From assembly GCA_025201845.1 (NCBI GenBank), contig MU603931.1:62001-126000 (forward strand): DNA of 64,000 nt. Reading direction: 5' to 3'. The DNA is from Martensiomyces pterosporus. Its lineage: Eukaryota; Kickxellomycota; Kickxellomycetes; Kickxellales; Kickxellaceae. Below the pieces are notes generated by a model. It searched no databases. It saw nothing but the letters and a program-made list of their open reading frames with translations, and was not told the DNA's origin. This document shows positions 30,924 to 41,872 of the stretch, in pieces. Numbering within the stretch: the stretch's first letter is position 1; each line of letters begins with the position of its first letter. A program made the translations under genes and the position numbers.

Positions 30924-33371
30924 ATGCAAATGATGGAAGGTTCAGCTGCCTCGACTCCCGCCAACAACGCTGGAATGTACGCTGCCGCCCAGTCGCAGGC
31001 CCCACAGGGCCAGCAGGCCGCTCCCATGAACGGCGGCGGTCCCGCGCCCTATGCTCCGCCGCAAAAGGCCGAGGACCCGAATGCCAAGTCGCTTTATGTG
31101 GGCAATCTCGACCCACGCGTCACCGACCAAATTCTCTTTGAAATCTTCTCCACTGCCCGCCCCGTTGTTGCAGTCAAAATCATCCCGGACAAGCGCGTAA
31201 GTACACCCTGTTTCAGCCAGCACGTGCTGCTAGGCCGGCCCTGGCGCGCCAGGTGTGTGGGCGCTCTCCTGGGCATCCCAGCTGCGCTCCCACACATGCT
31301 CGCTCTGACACCCAGCTACATGCGTGCACCTGGCGTGTTCATCGCATCGTGCAGGCTGCTTCTGTGAAATGTCGCTCTGCTCATCATGTATTGTGGTGCC
31401 GCCCAGGAAAAGCCCCTCCCCATTCTCTTCCCTGCTGGCTGCCAGCACCCATGCCTTTGCTGTAAAAACGCTGCCCTATGAATGGCTGGCGCCTGCTTTG
31501 CGCACAGCGCCTGCAGGACATCCTCGTCCGTAATCCTGTTTGAATATTCCTGCTCTTGTGGACCCAAGCGATTTGCATAAAGGGGGTGGGTGCGAGCGTG
31601 CTGCGTGGCTGCTGGCTGGCTCGTTTTTTCTCGCTGCTAATAATAGCTGCACGCACAGCGTAATTCGCTTGACCGGCCCACAATTTTATCTACTCTTGAA
31701 TGCCGGCAGCGGGCTCAGGGGGCTGATGTCTCATCCTAGTGATCGCCTATGCTACCTCCAGCGCAGAGTCCTCTGAATGCCGTCATCCGCATTTTCAGCG
31801 CATGCGCTGGTGAGAAAATGGCAGCGCCTCTACTCTCCCTTGGCGGCAGAGTGGGGTGGGCCTTTGCGGGCGCGTATTGGGTTGAGCGGCCGACGTGCTG
31901 CTTTCCAACGTTGCACAGCTCATACACACAGCCCGCAGAACCTCCAGCCCTTCTGCCAGCAATTCTATTCTACCCACTCTCGCTGCTGGCTCCCCAGCAA
32001 CGATGCACACATACTAACTGCCGCGATTGTAAGTGCTGCTATGCTCTCCTCTGCCCCTCTTTTGCTATAGCAGACCCATGGTGGCCTCAACTACGGGTTC
32101 GTCGAGTTTGCCAACCACCAGGACGCCGATGTGGCTCTCCAGGGATTGAACGGCCGCCGTGTCTACGAATACGTAAGTTGTGGAGCAGCGCGTTTGCTGT
32201 GCTCTGTTGTGCTGCCCTTTGGGCACCTGCGTCCCCCAACCAAATCTGCTCCTGGCTGCAACCACACTGCCTCCTCCTTCTGAACAAGGGTTACACTGAG
32301 AGCAGAGCACAGCGAGACGCAATTCTGCGTTGCGTAAACACGCCCCATGACTCTTATGCGCATTTTTCCTGACCACTAATAGCAACGCGTGCGCGGCAAT
32401 TCCCACATGTTCTGCCTCCTGCTGATTGTTGCGTGTAGGAGATCCGTGTCAACTGGGCATTCACCAGCGGCGCTCAGATCCACGAGGACACCAACAACCA
32501 CTACCACATCTTTGTGGGTGATCTGAGCTCCGAGGTCAACGACCAGGTCTTGGCCAAGGCATTCAGCGCCTTCCCCAGCATGAGCGATGCGCGCGTTATG
32601 TGGGATATGACCTCGGGCAAGTCGCGCGGCTACGGCTTTGTTGCATTCCGCGACCGCAACGACGCCGATGCTGCCATCAACTCGATGAACGGCGAGTGGC
32701 TCGGCAGCCGCGCGATCCGCGTCAACTGGGCCAACCAGAAGGCATCAGCAAAGCCCAAGCACGAGCCCCACAACGCCCAGCCCCTGTCTTATGACGTGGT
32801 TCTTGGGCAGACTGCTCAGTACAACACCACCGTGTATGTGGGCAACCTGACCAACTTCACCACGCAGGAGCAGCTCCAGCCCATGTTCCAGCCCTACGGC
32901 TTTGTGATGGAGCTCCGTATGCAGCCTGAGCGCGGATTCGCCTTCGTCAAAATGGACACGCACGAGAACGCTGCCATGGCCATCACCCAGCTCAATGGCG
33001 CCATCATCAACGGCCGTCCCATCAAGTGCTCGTGGGGCAAGGATCGCGTCACTGATCCCAAGGCTGCGTTCGGTGCAGCCGCGGCAGCCGCAGCGGCCAA
33101 CCCCGCGTACTCGTACCCCTACGTGTACGGCCTGCCCCAGCAGCAGTACGGCCTGCCAGGAGCTGGCGGCGCTCAGCAGCCGCCGCCGCCCGCAACCAAC
33201 CCGCAGGGATGGAACAACTTTGGATATGAGGGCTATGGCTACTACGGCGGCGCCAACTACCCCCAGCCCGGCCAGATGATGCCTCCGGCAGCCATTGGAG
33301 CGCATGCGTCGACCCCTGGCTCCGTCCCCAGCGCTGCCCATGCCCCCCAGGGCCCCGAGGGAAACTACTAA
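30924..33371 (+). CDS. PUB1: PUB1/TIA1-type RNA-binding protein with three RRMs
   Basis: 434 residues in three exons: 30924-31196, 32074-32172 and 32439-33371. Intron 1 is 877 bp, intron 2 is 266 bp; all junctions are phase 0. RRM1 is split over the three exons (RNP2 LYVGNL, RNP1 NYGFVEF). RRM2 has IFVGDL and RGYGFVAF, and RRM3 has VYVGNL and RGFAFVKM. The N-terminus is Ala/Gln/Pro-rich; the C-terminus is a Gly/Tyr/Gln/Pro-rich low-complexity tail, typical of stress-granule proteins. The family binds U-rich or A-rich mRNA and controls stability, translation and splicing. A tandem acceptor (TAGCAG) before exon 2 can add one Gln. A second in-frame ATG lies two codons downstream. Confidence 0.93.
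31197..32073 (+). other. Long first intron of PUB1
   Basis: 877 bp, GTAAGT donor, tandem TAG/CAG acceptor. It is about three to eight times longer than most other introns here. I looked for box C/D or H/ACA signatures and found none convincing. Confidence 0.75.
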
Positions 33372-34167
33372 AATGTATGCTGCACCTGCGTCTTCCTGCC
33401 TGCGACGACAACAAAAAGGACAACCCACCCACTCCCGCCTCTATTCCCTGTCGCATGTCTACTCCTATTTATTGCCTCCAGCTCTGCCGCCCGCACCACC
33501 ACCTCCCACTCTATCCCCCTTGTATCAAATGTCATACTGTGTTTTGTCTTCCAATTTCTTAGTCTTATTTCGGTTATCCTCTTTCTGCCCACACACCCCA
33601 CCACACACACATTCTTTATCTCTCCACAAGTTCAATTATGACATTATTCTGCTTCTTGCTCGATAGCTCCTGCTTTTTGGTTATTGTGTAGACCCGGCCC
33701 TGGCCAAGCTTCTGTTCCGTGTTGTCCTCCCTTTCCGTGCCCTTTCTTCTAGTCATATGTAGCCCTCCCAGTCGTTTGAGCAAAAACAAAGTTCCGCCCC
33801 AGCCGAGCTTCCACCCCTGGAAAGCCCTCTCCTAGCGTTGCCAGGTGTGGGATTGGCGCGCTGCTTCTTTCCGGCTTGCTCCTCGTGTCGGAGAAAGACG
33901 CGATTGAATTCCTAGCAGGTCCTCTAGCTCCCCTCCTCCTGCAATCCTGCGCAAACTCTCCCTCCTTCCTTTCTTGTTTCGGCAGTTTTTGAAACGCCTT
34001 TTCTCAAATAAATCCCTGCCTCAATTCGCATTCGCATTCAGCATTTGTTTTCCACCTGGGCTGCTAAACAGGTCCTTTCTATCCTGCTACTTGCACTATC
34101 CTAATAACACCCCGCGCAGCACCCCCGCTCTCAGGTGTCTGCTCATACCTCCCTTGTTTTCGTGTCA
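33372..34167. other. PUB1 3' flank and MED23 promoter
   Basis: About 800 bp, C/T-rich on the plus strand throughout. A 68-residue frame beginning at 33974 overlaps the MED23 start and shows no similarity; it is not annotated. Confidence 0.5.
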
Positions 34168-37100
34168 ATGGAGCAGCTGAATGGCTACCTCATTGGCGTG
34201 ATAGAGTCCAGCTACCAGGACCTAGCCCACCTAGTCCCCTGTGGCTCGTTTCTGGGGCTCTTTGACGAGCGCCCGATAAAGCGCACAAGGCTCAGCCCAT
34301 CCGCCCCACTGGCCACCGGCGCGTACACAGCCGCTGCGCCCGACGGGCCGCGATCGTTCGCCAACGCCGGCACCGCCAGTGCCGGAGCCAGCAAGAAGCA
34401 GCAACACACGCGCGCGGCGTTTGGCGGGTTCGAGTTCGACGACAACGAGACAACCTGCGCGTCGATAACACACCTGGCACTCTCGGCCATTGCCACGTCG
34501 GTGCCGCCCGTCGAAGCACTCAAAGCAGTGGTCGATGCCGTGCGCAATATCCACGACGCCAGCCCCGTGCTCGACATTGGATTCCGCTCGCTGTTTGAGA
34601 TATACCAGAGCAGGCTCTCGTACCACTGCGCCAACAGATACAACACGGCTGGGAATGCGCCTCCTTCGGTTACTGCCAACGGCAAACAGTCCCCGCCGGC
34701 GAATGGCGGCAGAGCAGGCGGCGTAACGTTTTTGGACTCTCACAGTGCCGATGGCGACGCAGCGGGTGACAGAGGCGGTGGCGTGGCGCTGGAGACGTTT
34801 GGGGAGGAGTACCTGATCCTCACCTCGCTGTTTGAGCTCCACCGCCCACGTACTTGGGTGGCTGCCGTGCGGCTCGTGTCGATGGTGACCAAGTCAGCCA
34901 TCCGCATAATGTACGGCGGCACCACGCCGGGCGACCCGCCCAGCCTCTCGGCAGGCACGCATGCAGCGTCGTTGTCGGAGATCAGCGGGCTGAATCTCCT
35001 CCCCGAGCGCGTGTGCCGCGAGATGATCCGCCAGGTGTGGCGCCTCCTACTCGATAGCTCTGCCACGGAGCCCACGACGGCTAGCGTGCTGGGGTCGGCA
35101 CGCCGTACGCGGTGGCAGATTCGGTTCGAGGCTACCATGGAGCTCTTTGACTGCTTTGTGGGCCGCTCGGAGCAGTGCCTGGGGAGGCCGCTAGTGTCGT
35201 ACTACCTGGTTTCGCGCGAGCTGGATCCGGGCGCCGCCGTCGCCGAGAGCGGCATTCTTGCCAGCGAGATGCAGACAATAGTCGATTTGTGCTTTGGCCG
35301 CAAGCGCCGGCTCGGGCGCATCCTCCTGCCGCCCGATGGCTCGTGGCCGCTTATTTCGCACGCCAGCCGTGCGCACACCGTCAAGCATGTGTACGACCAG
35401 CCGGCCTATGCACTGGTGAGGGACTCGCTGACGTTTGAGGAGACGGAGCGTGGCCCCTCGGCAAACAAGTATGTGGCTGACCTGCTGTACCAAAGGGCGC
35501 CCACGGACGAGGTGTTTGCAGCCATACGCAACCACCGAATCATGAAGAAGAAGGCCATGGCTGCCGTGGCCAACGACAGCTACGTGCCCAACCGGCCACT
35601 ACAGGCCCCCGGCATCGGCGGAGCCATGGGTGCTCTGGTGCACAGCGACAGCGCCGAGGCCGAGAGACACGAGGTCGCGCAGCTGCTCCTGGAAGCCCTG
35701 AGCCAGCGGGTTGAGCATATCGTCAGGTACATCCAGAGCCAGTGCGACTTTGAGACCTTGCTGAACGACCGCAAGCTGAACGAGAACTCCGACGCCAGCA
35801 TGATCGTGCCGCGCAACGTGCGGTACTGGGAGTTGATGAACGAGGTGGCTGACCAATTCTACTACTTTGTGCTCTTCGAGACGATCCCGTACAAGGACGT
35901 GCACGACAAGTTCTACTCGATGGTGTTCCCCAAGGACAGCGACATCCACCCGGGCAGCGAGGCGCGCAAAGACAACAGCTACATCTGGCTTCTTCTGCAG
36001 CTGTTCCATATCGAGAAGGTGTCCAACGGCCCGGTCAAGGAGGATCTGGCTGGCGACGAGGACATGCTGGACCAGCTGCTGCAGATGTACAACGAGCAGC
36101 AGATCGTCTCGAAGGACGCATTCTACCTGCGTGACCTCTCGCTGCAGGCAGCCATGGGCCACCAGCACGCCAACATCCGCGACAACCAGGGCGTCAAGTT
36201 CCGCCACCCGCGTATGGCCGTGGCCATGCCGTTTGCGCCGGTGCTGTATCGGCTGCAGAAGGAGTTTGCGCACAACTACAAGGAGGACAACTATGACCTG
36301 CTCGATGGCAGGTCGCTGTGCAACGTGATGAAGGTTGCCACGGTGAGTCAGTTCCGCCAGTACATTGTGCCCAACACGCTGTACACGTACATGGTGCCGG
36401 CGAAAGAGGAGGTCCTGCAGCTGCAGAACGCCTCGACCACTTACCTCAAGGGCGGAAACATCGGATACCGCGTCCTGGACTACATCAATGTTGGCGGCAA
36501 GCACCGGATGCTGCAGCTGGTGTACAAGATGATGTTGGCGCATGAGCAGGGCCCGCAGTTCCAGTTTGGCAACCAGCCGCCGCAGGCCCGCGACAACATC
36601 ACCTGCGTGTCGCCACACATCGTCGATGCGGTCTACCGGCTGCTCTACAACGCGCCCTACTCGAACGAGCTGATGATGAAGGAGGTGCTGGAGAAGCTCC
36701 GGCGGTGCGACAAGGTCATGGCCATGGGTAACGCGCGCTTTTCGCCTGCCACGCTGCGCTGGCTCTACACGATCTACCAGCTGATGAACTGCCGGCTTCT
36801 GCGGTTCTTCAAGTACTACGCGCATGCCTCCCACTTGGTCCACCACCTGCGGCACTCGCTCGTCCAGGTGAAGCACCACCAGCTCTACACCTCCCTCGAG
36901 TGCTTTGCGCTGTGCCTGGTCAACCTCCAGCACGACGTCGAGTTCCTCCAGGCGCTGATGAACCCGGCATACCATGGCGTGCCGCTGACGCCGCACCAGA
37001 GCACGATGGGCGCCGTAGTGTCTCGGCACATCAAGTATTCCAAGCCCAAGGATTCATGGTTCGAGTGCGCAATGCTCTCGCGCAACGCCGTAATGGTGAT

Positions 37101-39321
37101 CTCGCGTATCGTCATCATGCGTGGCCTTGGCGACATCCCTGGCCTGTCGCTCGAGGCGTGTCTGGACAGTCTTTCGCCGGCTCCCCAGTACTGGGCACCG
37201 TCCGTCCTGCGGTACCTGCCGCGGCGCGTGCGCGCCTACTACGCCAAGCACCCTCGCGCATCCAAGGCGCCCACACGGATCCCGCCGCCGCCGTCGATCC
37301 GCAAGCTGATCGAGAACAGCCCCGTGCACAAGGTGATTCTCCTGTCGCAGCCCAACCCGCAGGCCGAGGCCGAGCTGCTGGCATTCTACGCCAAGCGCGA
37401 GACGCACCCCATCTTCCTCTGCGTTCTGTGGGTGGTGTTTGAGCGCCTGACTGCAGCACAGGCAAGCAGCGGCAAGGAGGGCATCACGCTGCCAGCAATG
37501 ATGATGGTTGTGGTGCGCAAGCTCCTCCTGACATTCCCCCTGTCGCAGATGTCTGCGTACACGTCGTCGCTTATCGACTTTGTCATCAGCTGTGAGCTGG
37601 AAAGAGGGCTGTCGGAGCCCAGCGCAGCGACGAAGCGCCTTTTGGACGACTTTATGTTCAAGTACCACCTGGTCCACCACGAGCACCTGCTGTTTGCACT
37701 GACGCGCGGCGAGTACGACCTGCGCAGGGACAAGATGCGCATGGCATTCACACGCTACGTGCTGCTTGAGTCGCCTCCGTTCACCGAGCGACTGAACGAG
37801 TGGCACCGGCTGGACTTCCAGGGGCGCTACTGGGCCGACTACAGCCACTGGAAGAAGCAGGAGACGTACATCAGCAAGTTCCCCGAGTTCTTCGAGTACG
37901 AGGCATACCTGGTGCAAAACAACATCCCACTGGACCCCAAGCCCGCGCTCAGCCTGCCCGTCTACTACGAGAACAGAATGGTCCGCTTGCTGCCAGTGCT
38001 GGAGTTTGCTTTAGGGCGGCTGATCGAGGCCGAGAACCGCCCGCTGCTGCGCGACGTGCTCGATCGCATGGGCATCCTGTACAGACTGCACCAAGTGCCC
38101 TTGACCACGTTGATGGACACCCTGTTTGTGTACTTTGACGCGCCGACGCTCCACGAGGCGGGCGTCATGCGCAGCCTGAATCTGTCGCTTCTGGATATGA
38201 GCCAGCAGAACTTCTCCCACGAGTTCGAGCGCTTTGTGCGTGGCGAGGTGGACGACGAGAAGCACATCGGCGAGCAGTACATCAGCCGGATGATGGAGAG
38301 GATTGCGCGCGCAGTCACCCGCCATCTGGGCAAGCCCGACAAGGGCAACTTGCCCGAGGTGCACTACCGCGAGATTCCCAACCCCATCCTTCTGTCGCTG
38401 ACCGAGTGTGTTGTCGAGCTGCTCACCTGGTGGTGCCTGCATTGCGCGTCAGCACCGAGAAGCAGCAGGCTGCACGGCCCCGAGTCTGACCAGCCTCCCT
38501 CGCCATCAACTGAGGCGGAATTCCGCGCCGAGGAGCAGCACCGCACGAAGCGTGCAGCTGCATGGCCGCTCGGCAAGATGTGGTTTGAGATGGTCATGGG
38601 CCCCGAGCGCCGCCACGAGCAGGGGATCTGCTCGGGCGCCAGCTACATCCACAGCACCGGCGTTCTTGCCAACGTGCTGCCTGACGAGCTCATGGCGTTC
38701 CCCTACGTCCAGCGGCTGGCTGGCATTGTGCTCGAGGAGCCCGTGCTGAAGACGATCTCGGGACCCAAGCGGTACTTCTCCTTCGTCGAGTTCTCGCGCA
38801 GCAGCTTCAATGCGCGCAGCAGGGATGCCGGGAGCACGCGGTTCGACGCCACGGCGGTGTTCAACTCGTTCGAGCAGAACCGCAACCACCGGATGTCCAA
38901 CCGACCCAACACCTACCTCACCCTGCTGCACAGCATCCTGCATTACGGCGGAATCGGCACCTTCGGCACCCTGAGCGACACCATCCACAGGCTGGCCACC
39001 AGCGGCGAGCTGTGCTCAGACATCCAGCTCTTGTACCTGTGCGCTACAGTGGGGCCCATTCTGTACCGCCTGGTGGACCATGAGGCGCTGTACGTGCAGA
39101 TACTGGGCGATCTCGTCTCCATCATGGCGCAGATCTGCCCGAGGATCAAAGCACTCGACATCAACACCAGCACTGACGCCATCGAGCAGGTCATGGACTT
39201 CTTCTGCTTCGTCAAGGACCAGTTTGATCCTGGGAGGGCGGCGTGGAGGAGGATTGCACCGCACATCTCGGCGCTGCCGTCGCTTCTTAGATACCAGCTG
39301 CAGTGCATCGTTGACCAGTAG
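34168..39321 (+). CDS. MED23: Mediator complex subunit 23
   Basis: 1717 residues without introns. Mediator links transcription factors to RNA polymerase II; MED23 sits in the tail and is absent from the model yeast. Recognition rests on the helical-repeat body and several matched segments: MGILYRLHQVPLTTLMDTL parallels the LYKFHxxPVTYLYNTL block of animal MED23. The C-terminal region with LLHSILHYGGIG, LLYLCATVGPIL and VMDFFCFVKDQF parallels the end of human MED23. An N-terminal Ala/Gly/Ser-rich insert (about residues 35-85) and several loops make it longer than human MED23 (about 1370). The true ATG is 34168; an earlier GTG in frame is not a plausible start. Confidence 0.83.
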   Translation: MEQLNGYLIGVIESSYQDLAHLVPCGSFLGLFDERPIKRTRLSPSAPLATGAYTAAAPDGPRSFANAGTASAGASKKQQHTRAAFGGFEFDDNETTCASITHLALSAIATSVPPVEALKAVVDAVRNIHDASPVLDIGFRSLFEIYQSRLSYHCANRYNTAGNAPPSVTANGKQSPPANGGRAGGVTFLDSHSADGDAAGDRGGGVALETFGEEYLILTSLFELHRPRTWVAAVRLVSMVTKSAIRIMYGGTTPGDPPSLSAGTHAASLSEISGLNLLPERVCREMIRQVWRLLLDSSATEPTTASVLGSARRTRWQIRFEATMELFDCFVGRSEQCLGRPLVSYYLVSRELDPGAAVAESGILASEMQTIVDLCFGRKRRLGRILLPPDGSWPLISHASRAHTVKHVYDQPAYALVRDSLTFEETERGPSANKYVADLLYQRAPTDEVFAAIRNHRIMKKKAMAAVANDSYVPNRPLQAPGIGGAMGALVHSDSAEAERHEVAQLLLEALSQRVEHIVRYIQSQCDFETLLNDRKLNENSDASMIVPRNVRYWELMNEVADQFYYFVLFETIPYKDVHDKFYSMVFPKDSDIHPGSEARKDNSYIWLLLQLFHIEKVSNGPVKEDLAGDEDMLDQLLQMYNEQQIVSKDAFYLRDLSLQAAMGHQHANIRDNQGVKFRHPRMAVAMPFAPVLYRLQKEFAHNYKEDNYDLLDGRSLCNVMKVATVSQFRQYIVPNTLYTYMVPAKEEVLQLQNASTTYLKGGNIGYRVLDYINVGGKHRMLQLVYKMMLAHEQGPQFQFGNQPPQARDNITCVSPHIVDAVYRLLYNAPYSNELMMKEVLEKLRRCDKVMAMGNARFSPATLRWLYTIYQLMNCRLLRFFKYYAHASHLVHHLRHSLVQVKHHQLYTSLECFALCLVNLQHDVEFLQALMNPAYHGVPLTPHQSTMGAVVSRHIKYSKPKDSWFECAMLSRNAVMVISRIVIMRGLGDIPGLSLEACLDSLSPAPQYWAPSVLRYLPRRVRAYYAKHPRASKAPTRIPPPPSIRKLIENSPVHKVILLSQPNPQAEAELLAFYAKRETHPIFLCVLWVVFERLTAAQASSGKEGITLPAMMMVVVRKLLLTFPLSQMSAYTSSLIDFVISCELERGLSEPSAATKRLLDDFMFKYHLVHHEHLLFALTRGEYDLRRDKMRMAFTRYVLLESPPFTERLNEWHRLDFQGRYWADYSHWKKQETYISKFPEFFEYEAYLVQNNIPLDPKPALSLPVYYENRMVRLLPVLEFALGRLIEAENRPLLRDVLDRMGILYRLHQVPLTTLMDTLFVYFDAPTLHEAGVMRSLNLSLLDMSQQNFSHEFERFVRGEVDDEKHIGEQYISRMMERIARAVTRHLGKPDKGNLPEVHYREIPNPILLSLTECVVELLTWWCLHCASAPRSSRLHGPESDQPPSPSTEAEFRAEEQHRTKRAAAWPLGKMWFEMVMGPERRHEQGICSGASYIHSTGVLANVLPDELMAFPYVQRLAGIVLEEPVLKTISGPKRYFSFVEFSRSSFNARSRDAGSTRFDATAVFNSFEQNRNHRMSNRPNTYLTLLHSILHYGGIGTFGTLSDTIHRLATSGELCSDIQLLYLCATVGPILYRLVDHEALYVQILGDLVSIMAQICPRIKALDINTSTDAIEQVMDFFCFVKDQFDPGRAAWRRIAPHISALPSLLRYQLQCIVDQ

Positions 39322-39453
39322 GCGAAGCCAGACTGTTTATTGCCTTGGCTTGAAAACTGATGCCCAAATATGCATAACCAGCTCTGCAACGTACTATAAT
39401 AATAAGTGTTCACTTCCAGTAAGAGAGTCTCGGTGGTATTTGAGGGGGCGGAG

Positions 39454-40086
39454 CTAGAGCTGGGCAGCGCTCTTCTTGAAGAGGAGCTCGTTGTGGCGCG
39501 CAGCCTCCTGGAACTCCTTCACCAGATTGCTGACAGCCTTGAACTTTGGGTCCTTCGAGTCCGACGTGAGCTGGAACAGGACGGACTCGGAGCTGACCAC
39601 GTGTGCGCCCTCGCTCGTCATCCTCCTCAGGGCAATATCGATCTCCGGGTGGTTCATCGACGACACGCCGTCGGCCAGCACATGCACATCATAGTTGCTA
39701 TCCAGGAGCTCCAGGCAGGTCTGCAGCACACAAACATGCGACTCGATGCCGTAGAGAACGACCGACTTGATGTTGAGCTCCTGCAGCTTGGCCGAGATGG
39801 CGGGGGTCACCATGGAGAACTTGCTCTTGGGCTCGACGATGACCGCATGCTCGATGTCGATTTCACTGGCCGTGCTGCCGAGTCCCTTTGGGTACTGCTC
39901 GGTGACGAAGAGGGGCACCTCGAGGATCCGTGAGGCCTTGGACATCTTTTGGGAGACCTGGACGACGGATGCGAACGCATGGATGCCTGGGCGGAACTTC
40001 TCCTGGACGTCGCAGAGGAAGAACGCAGTGGAGTTGGCGCTTAGGCGGCCGAGGTTGCGGACAGCGGAAACAGCACGAGTAGCCAT
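39454..40086 (-). CDS. Isochorismatase-family hydrolase (ISOC1/2-like)
   Basis: 210-residue cysteine hydrolase. The likely catalytic triad is Asp26 (FFLCDVQEKF), Lys87 (EPKSKFSM) and Cys119 (YGIESHVCV), all in the expected order. The SKMSKASRILEVPLFVTEQYP-like region and YDVHVLADGVSS agree with ISOC2-type proteins. The N-terminus (MATRAVSAVRNLGRLSANS) is basic and Ser-rich and may direct the protein to mitochondria. The physiological substrate of this eukaryotic group is not known. The stop is 132 bp from the MED23 stop (convergent). Confidence 0.88.
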   Translation of the reverse strand: MATRAVSAVRNLGRLSANSTAFFLCDVQEKFRPGIHAFASVVQVSQKMSKASRILEVPLFVTEQYPKGLGSTASEIDIEHAVIVEPKSKFSMVTPAISAKLQELNIKSVVLYGIESHVCVLQTCLELLDSNYDVHVLADGVSSMNHPEIDIALRRMTSEGAHVVSSESVLFQLTSDSKDPKFKAVSNLVKEFQEAARHNELLFKKSAAQL

Positions 40087-40891
40087 TATCAGTGTGGTTG
40101 GTAAGACGCAGGTGGGAGTAGTCGAGAAACGACAAAGCAAAGCAAAGAAGCAGGGACGAAAGGCGGGAAAGGAGCGAAAGGAGGCATGTGCGCTTTTGGC
40201 TTGCTCCCTAAACCGGCGCACTGCGTATGGCTGCTCAGGCGGTGCGGCGATTATTTATTCCGTGGCTGGCCTCCACGCTGGAGTTCACACGAGCCTGCCG
40301 CCATTTCGACAGGCGATGGTGCAGCGCCCTCCCCCTGCGCAGACTACCCAGCAGCCTGCGGCCCTGCCGGACCAAACGACAGTGGAGAGAGACGGGCTCC
40401 ACCCGACCGTCGCAGCCGGCCAGCGTCGCCTGTTTGCGTGCTGCCTTGGTGGGCCCTGCCGGACCAAACGACAGTGGAGAGAGACGGGCTCCACCCGACC
40501 GTCGCAGCCGGCCAGCGTCGCCTGTTTGCGTGCTGCCTTGGTGAAATGGCCCAGCGCACAAATAGCGATTGCAAGCAAAGGGAGATCGCCAAACCAAGCA
40601 CTGCAGCTCGGAGAGGAGGCTCAAAAAGCATCACAACAGCAGCGCCATCTTTCAGTCCAGGTCTGTGATGTCTGTTTGTTGGGACCGCTGCTGCTATTTG
40701 CTCGCAGCCTCAGTCCCTGGCTTGCAGGCGGCAGGAGAGCAAGGTATCCGTCCGTCTCCCCAGCTGCTTTCTGCTTCTCCTTAGGCTCTATGGGCTCTTT
40801 AGGTTCTTTTGACATCCTTTTTGCATTGCTAGAAATTTGCTCTCCCCCCTTTGCGTGACTGCCACGGACTAGCAACTTTTGTTTTGTGGCT
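40087..40891. promoter_or_regulatory. Divergent promoter region between ISOC-like and SEC14-like genes
   Basis: 805 bp with no supported exon. It contains a perfect 92-bp tandem duplication (listed separately). Long open frames across the duplication exist on both strands only because the unit lacks stops. Confidence 0.55.
40360..40543. repeat. Perfect 92-bp tandem duplication
   Basis: Copy 1 is 40360-40451 and copy 2 is 40452-40543; I found no mismatch between them. The unit is GC-rich, starts GGCCCTGCCGGACC and ends CTGCCTTGGTG. Confidence 0.95.
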
Positions 40892-41872
40892 ATGGCTGGC
40901 TTTCTTTCTGGCATTCTCGGGCGCAAGCCAGCGCCCGACCAAGGAGCGGGCAGCGAAAAGGACGAGGTGGTCTACGAGACAGCGCCCAGGCTCCAGCCCG
41001 CCAGCGACATAGTGGTCGACAGGACACCCGGGCCAACCGCCGAGGAGCAGGCAGCAGTCGATGCCATCAGGCAGCAGCGCGCTGAGCTTCTGCAGGATCT
41101 CCCCGAAGAGCCCGACGACGGGCGCGTAAAGTTCAACGCGGACAAGTGGCTCGACGACCAGCGGATTCTGATCTACGTGCGCGCCAACAAGGGCAACAAG
41201 GAGCAGGCTCTAAAGCGGATCCGGAGCACGCTTGAGTGGCGCTGCACCTACCGGCCACACGCCATCACGCCCGAGGACATGCGCCTGGAGGGCGCCACTG
41301 GCAAGCAGTACATGAATGGATTCGACAAGGGCGGGCGGCCCATCCTATACATGTTCCCGCACCGCCAAAACACCAAGGACGCCAAGGAACAGCTGCGCTG
41401 GGTTGTGTTCACCATCGAACAGGCTATCCGCGCAATGCCCGAGGGGGCCAGCAAGATCACCATTGTTATTGATGTGTCAAAGTACTCCATGTCGCAGTCG
41501 GTGCCTCTATCAACTGCGCGCGAGTTCCTCAATATCCTCGAGTCGCATTACCCCGAGCGTCTGAACAAGGCATTTGTGCTCAGCCCGCCAACCATCTTTG
41601 TCATGTTCTATCACATCGTCGCCCCTTTCATTGATCCGGTCACCAAGACAAAGATTGCATTTGTCGATGTGAACGGGACCAAGGGCAAGGGCAAGAGCAC
41701 AAAGCCCGATGCGAAGACGGATGGCCCGTGGGTCGACATCCTCGACTACATCGAGCCTACCCAGCTGCAGAGCGACGCTGGTGGCGAGTGGAGCTTCAGG
41801 TACGAGCAGGACTGCTACTGGCCGGCGCTGGAAGAATCATACAGCGCATATGCTGCTGGGGAGTCGTCATGA
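40892..41872 (+). CDS. SEC14/CRAL-TRIO domain lipid-transfer protein
   Basis: 326-residue intronless protein. The first about 80 residues hold an N-terminal extension and a start of the CRAL-TRIO-N helices (WLDDQRILIYVRANKGNK). The lipid-binding CRAL-TRIO domain follows: RPILYMFP, ITIVIDVSKYSMSQS, FLNILESHYPERLNKAFVLSPP and MFYHIVAPFIDPVTKTKI, the last being the gate-helix area. Such proteins exchange phosphatidylinositol with a second lipid and stimulate PI kinases. It is closest in layout to fungal Sec14 homologues with a C-terminal extension; I cannot name the paralogue. ATG 40892 was chosen over an in-frame GTG two codons upstream. Confidence 0.9.
   Translation: MAGFLSGILGRKPAPDQGAGSEKDEVVYETAPRLQPASDIVVDRTPGPTAEEQAAVDAIRQQRAELLQDLPEEPDDGRVKFNADKWLDDQRILIYVRANKGNKEQALKRIRSTLEWRCTYRPHAITPEDMRLEGATGKQYMNGFDKGGRPILYMFPHRQNTKDAKEQLRWVVFTIEQAIRAMPEGASKITIVIDVSKYSMSQSVPLSTAREFLNILESHYPERLNKAFVLSPPTIFVMFYHIVAPFIDPVTKTKIAFVDVNGTKGKGKSTKPDAKTDGPWVDILDYIEPTQLQSDAGGEWSFRYEQDCYWPALEESYSAYAAGESS

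Noticed and set aside
35599..37029. 476-codon minus-strand frame
   Set aside because: Antisense to MED23; composition of a codon-shadow frame.
40235..40634. Overlapping open frames across the 92-bp duplication
   Set aside because: The repeat unit lacks stops in several frames, so the frames are a by-product of the duplication.
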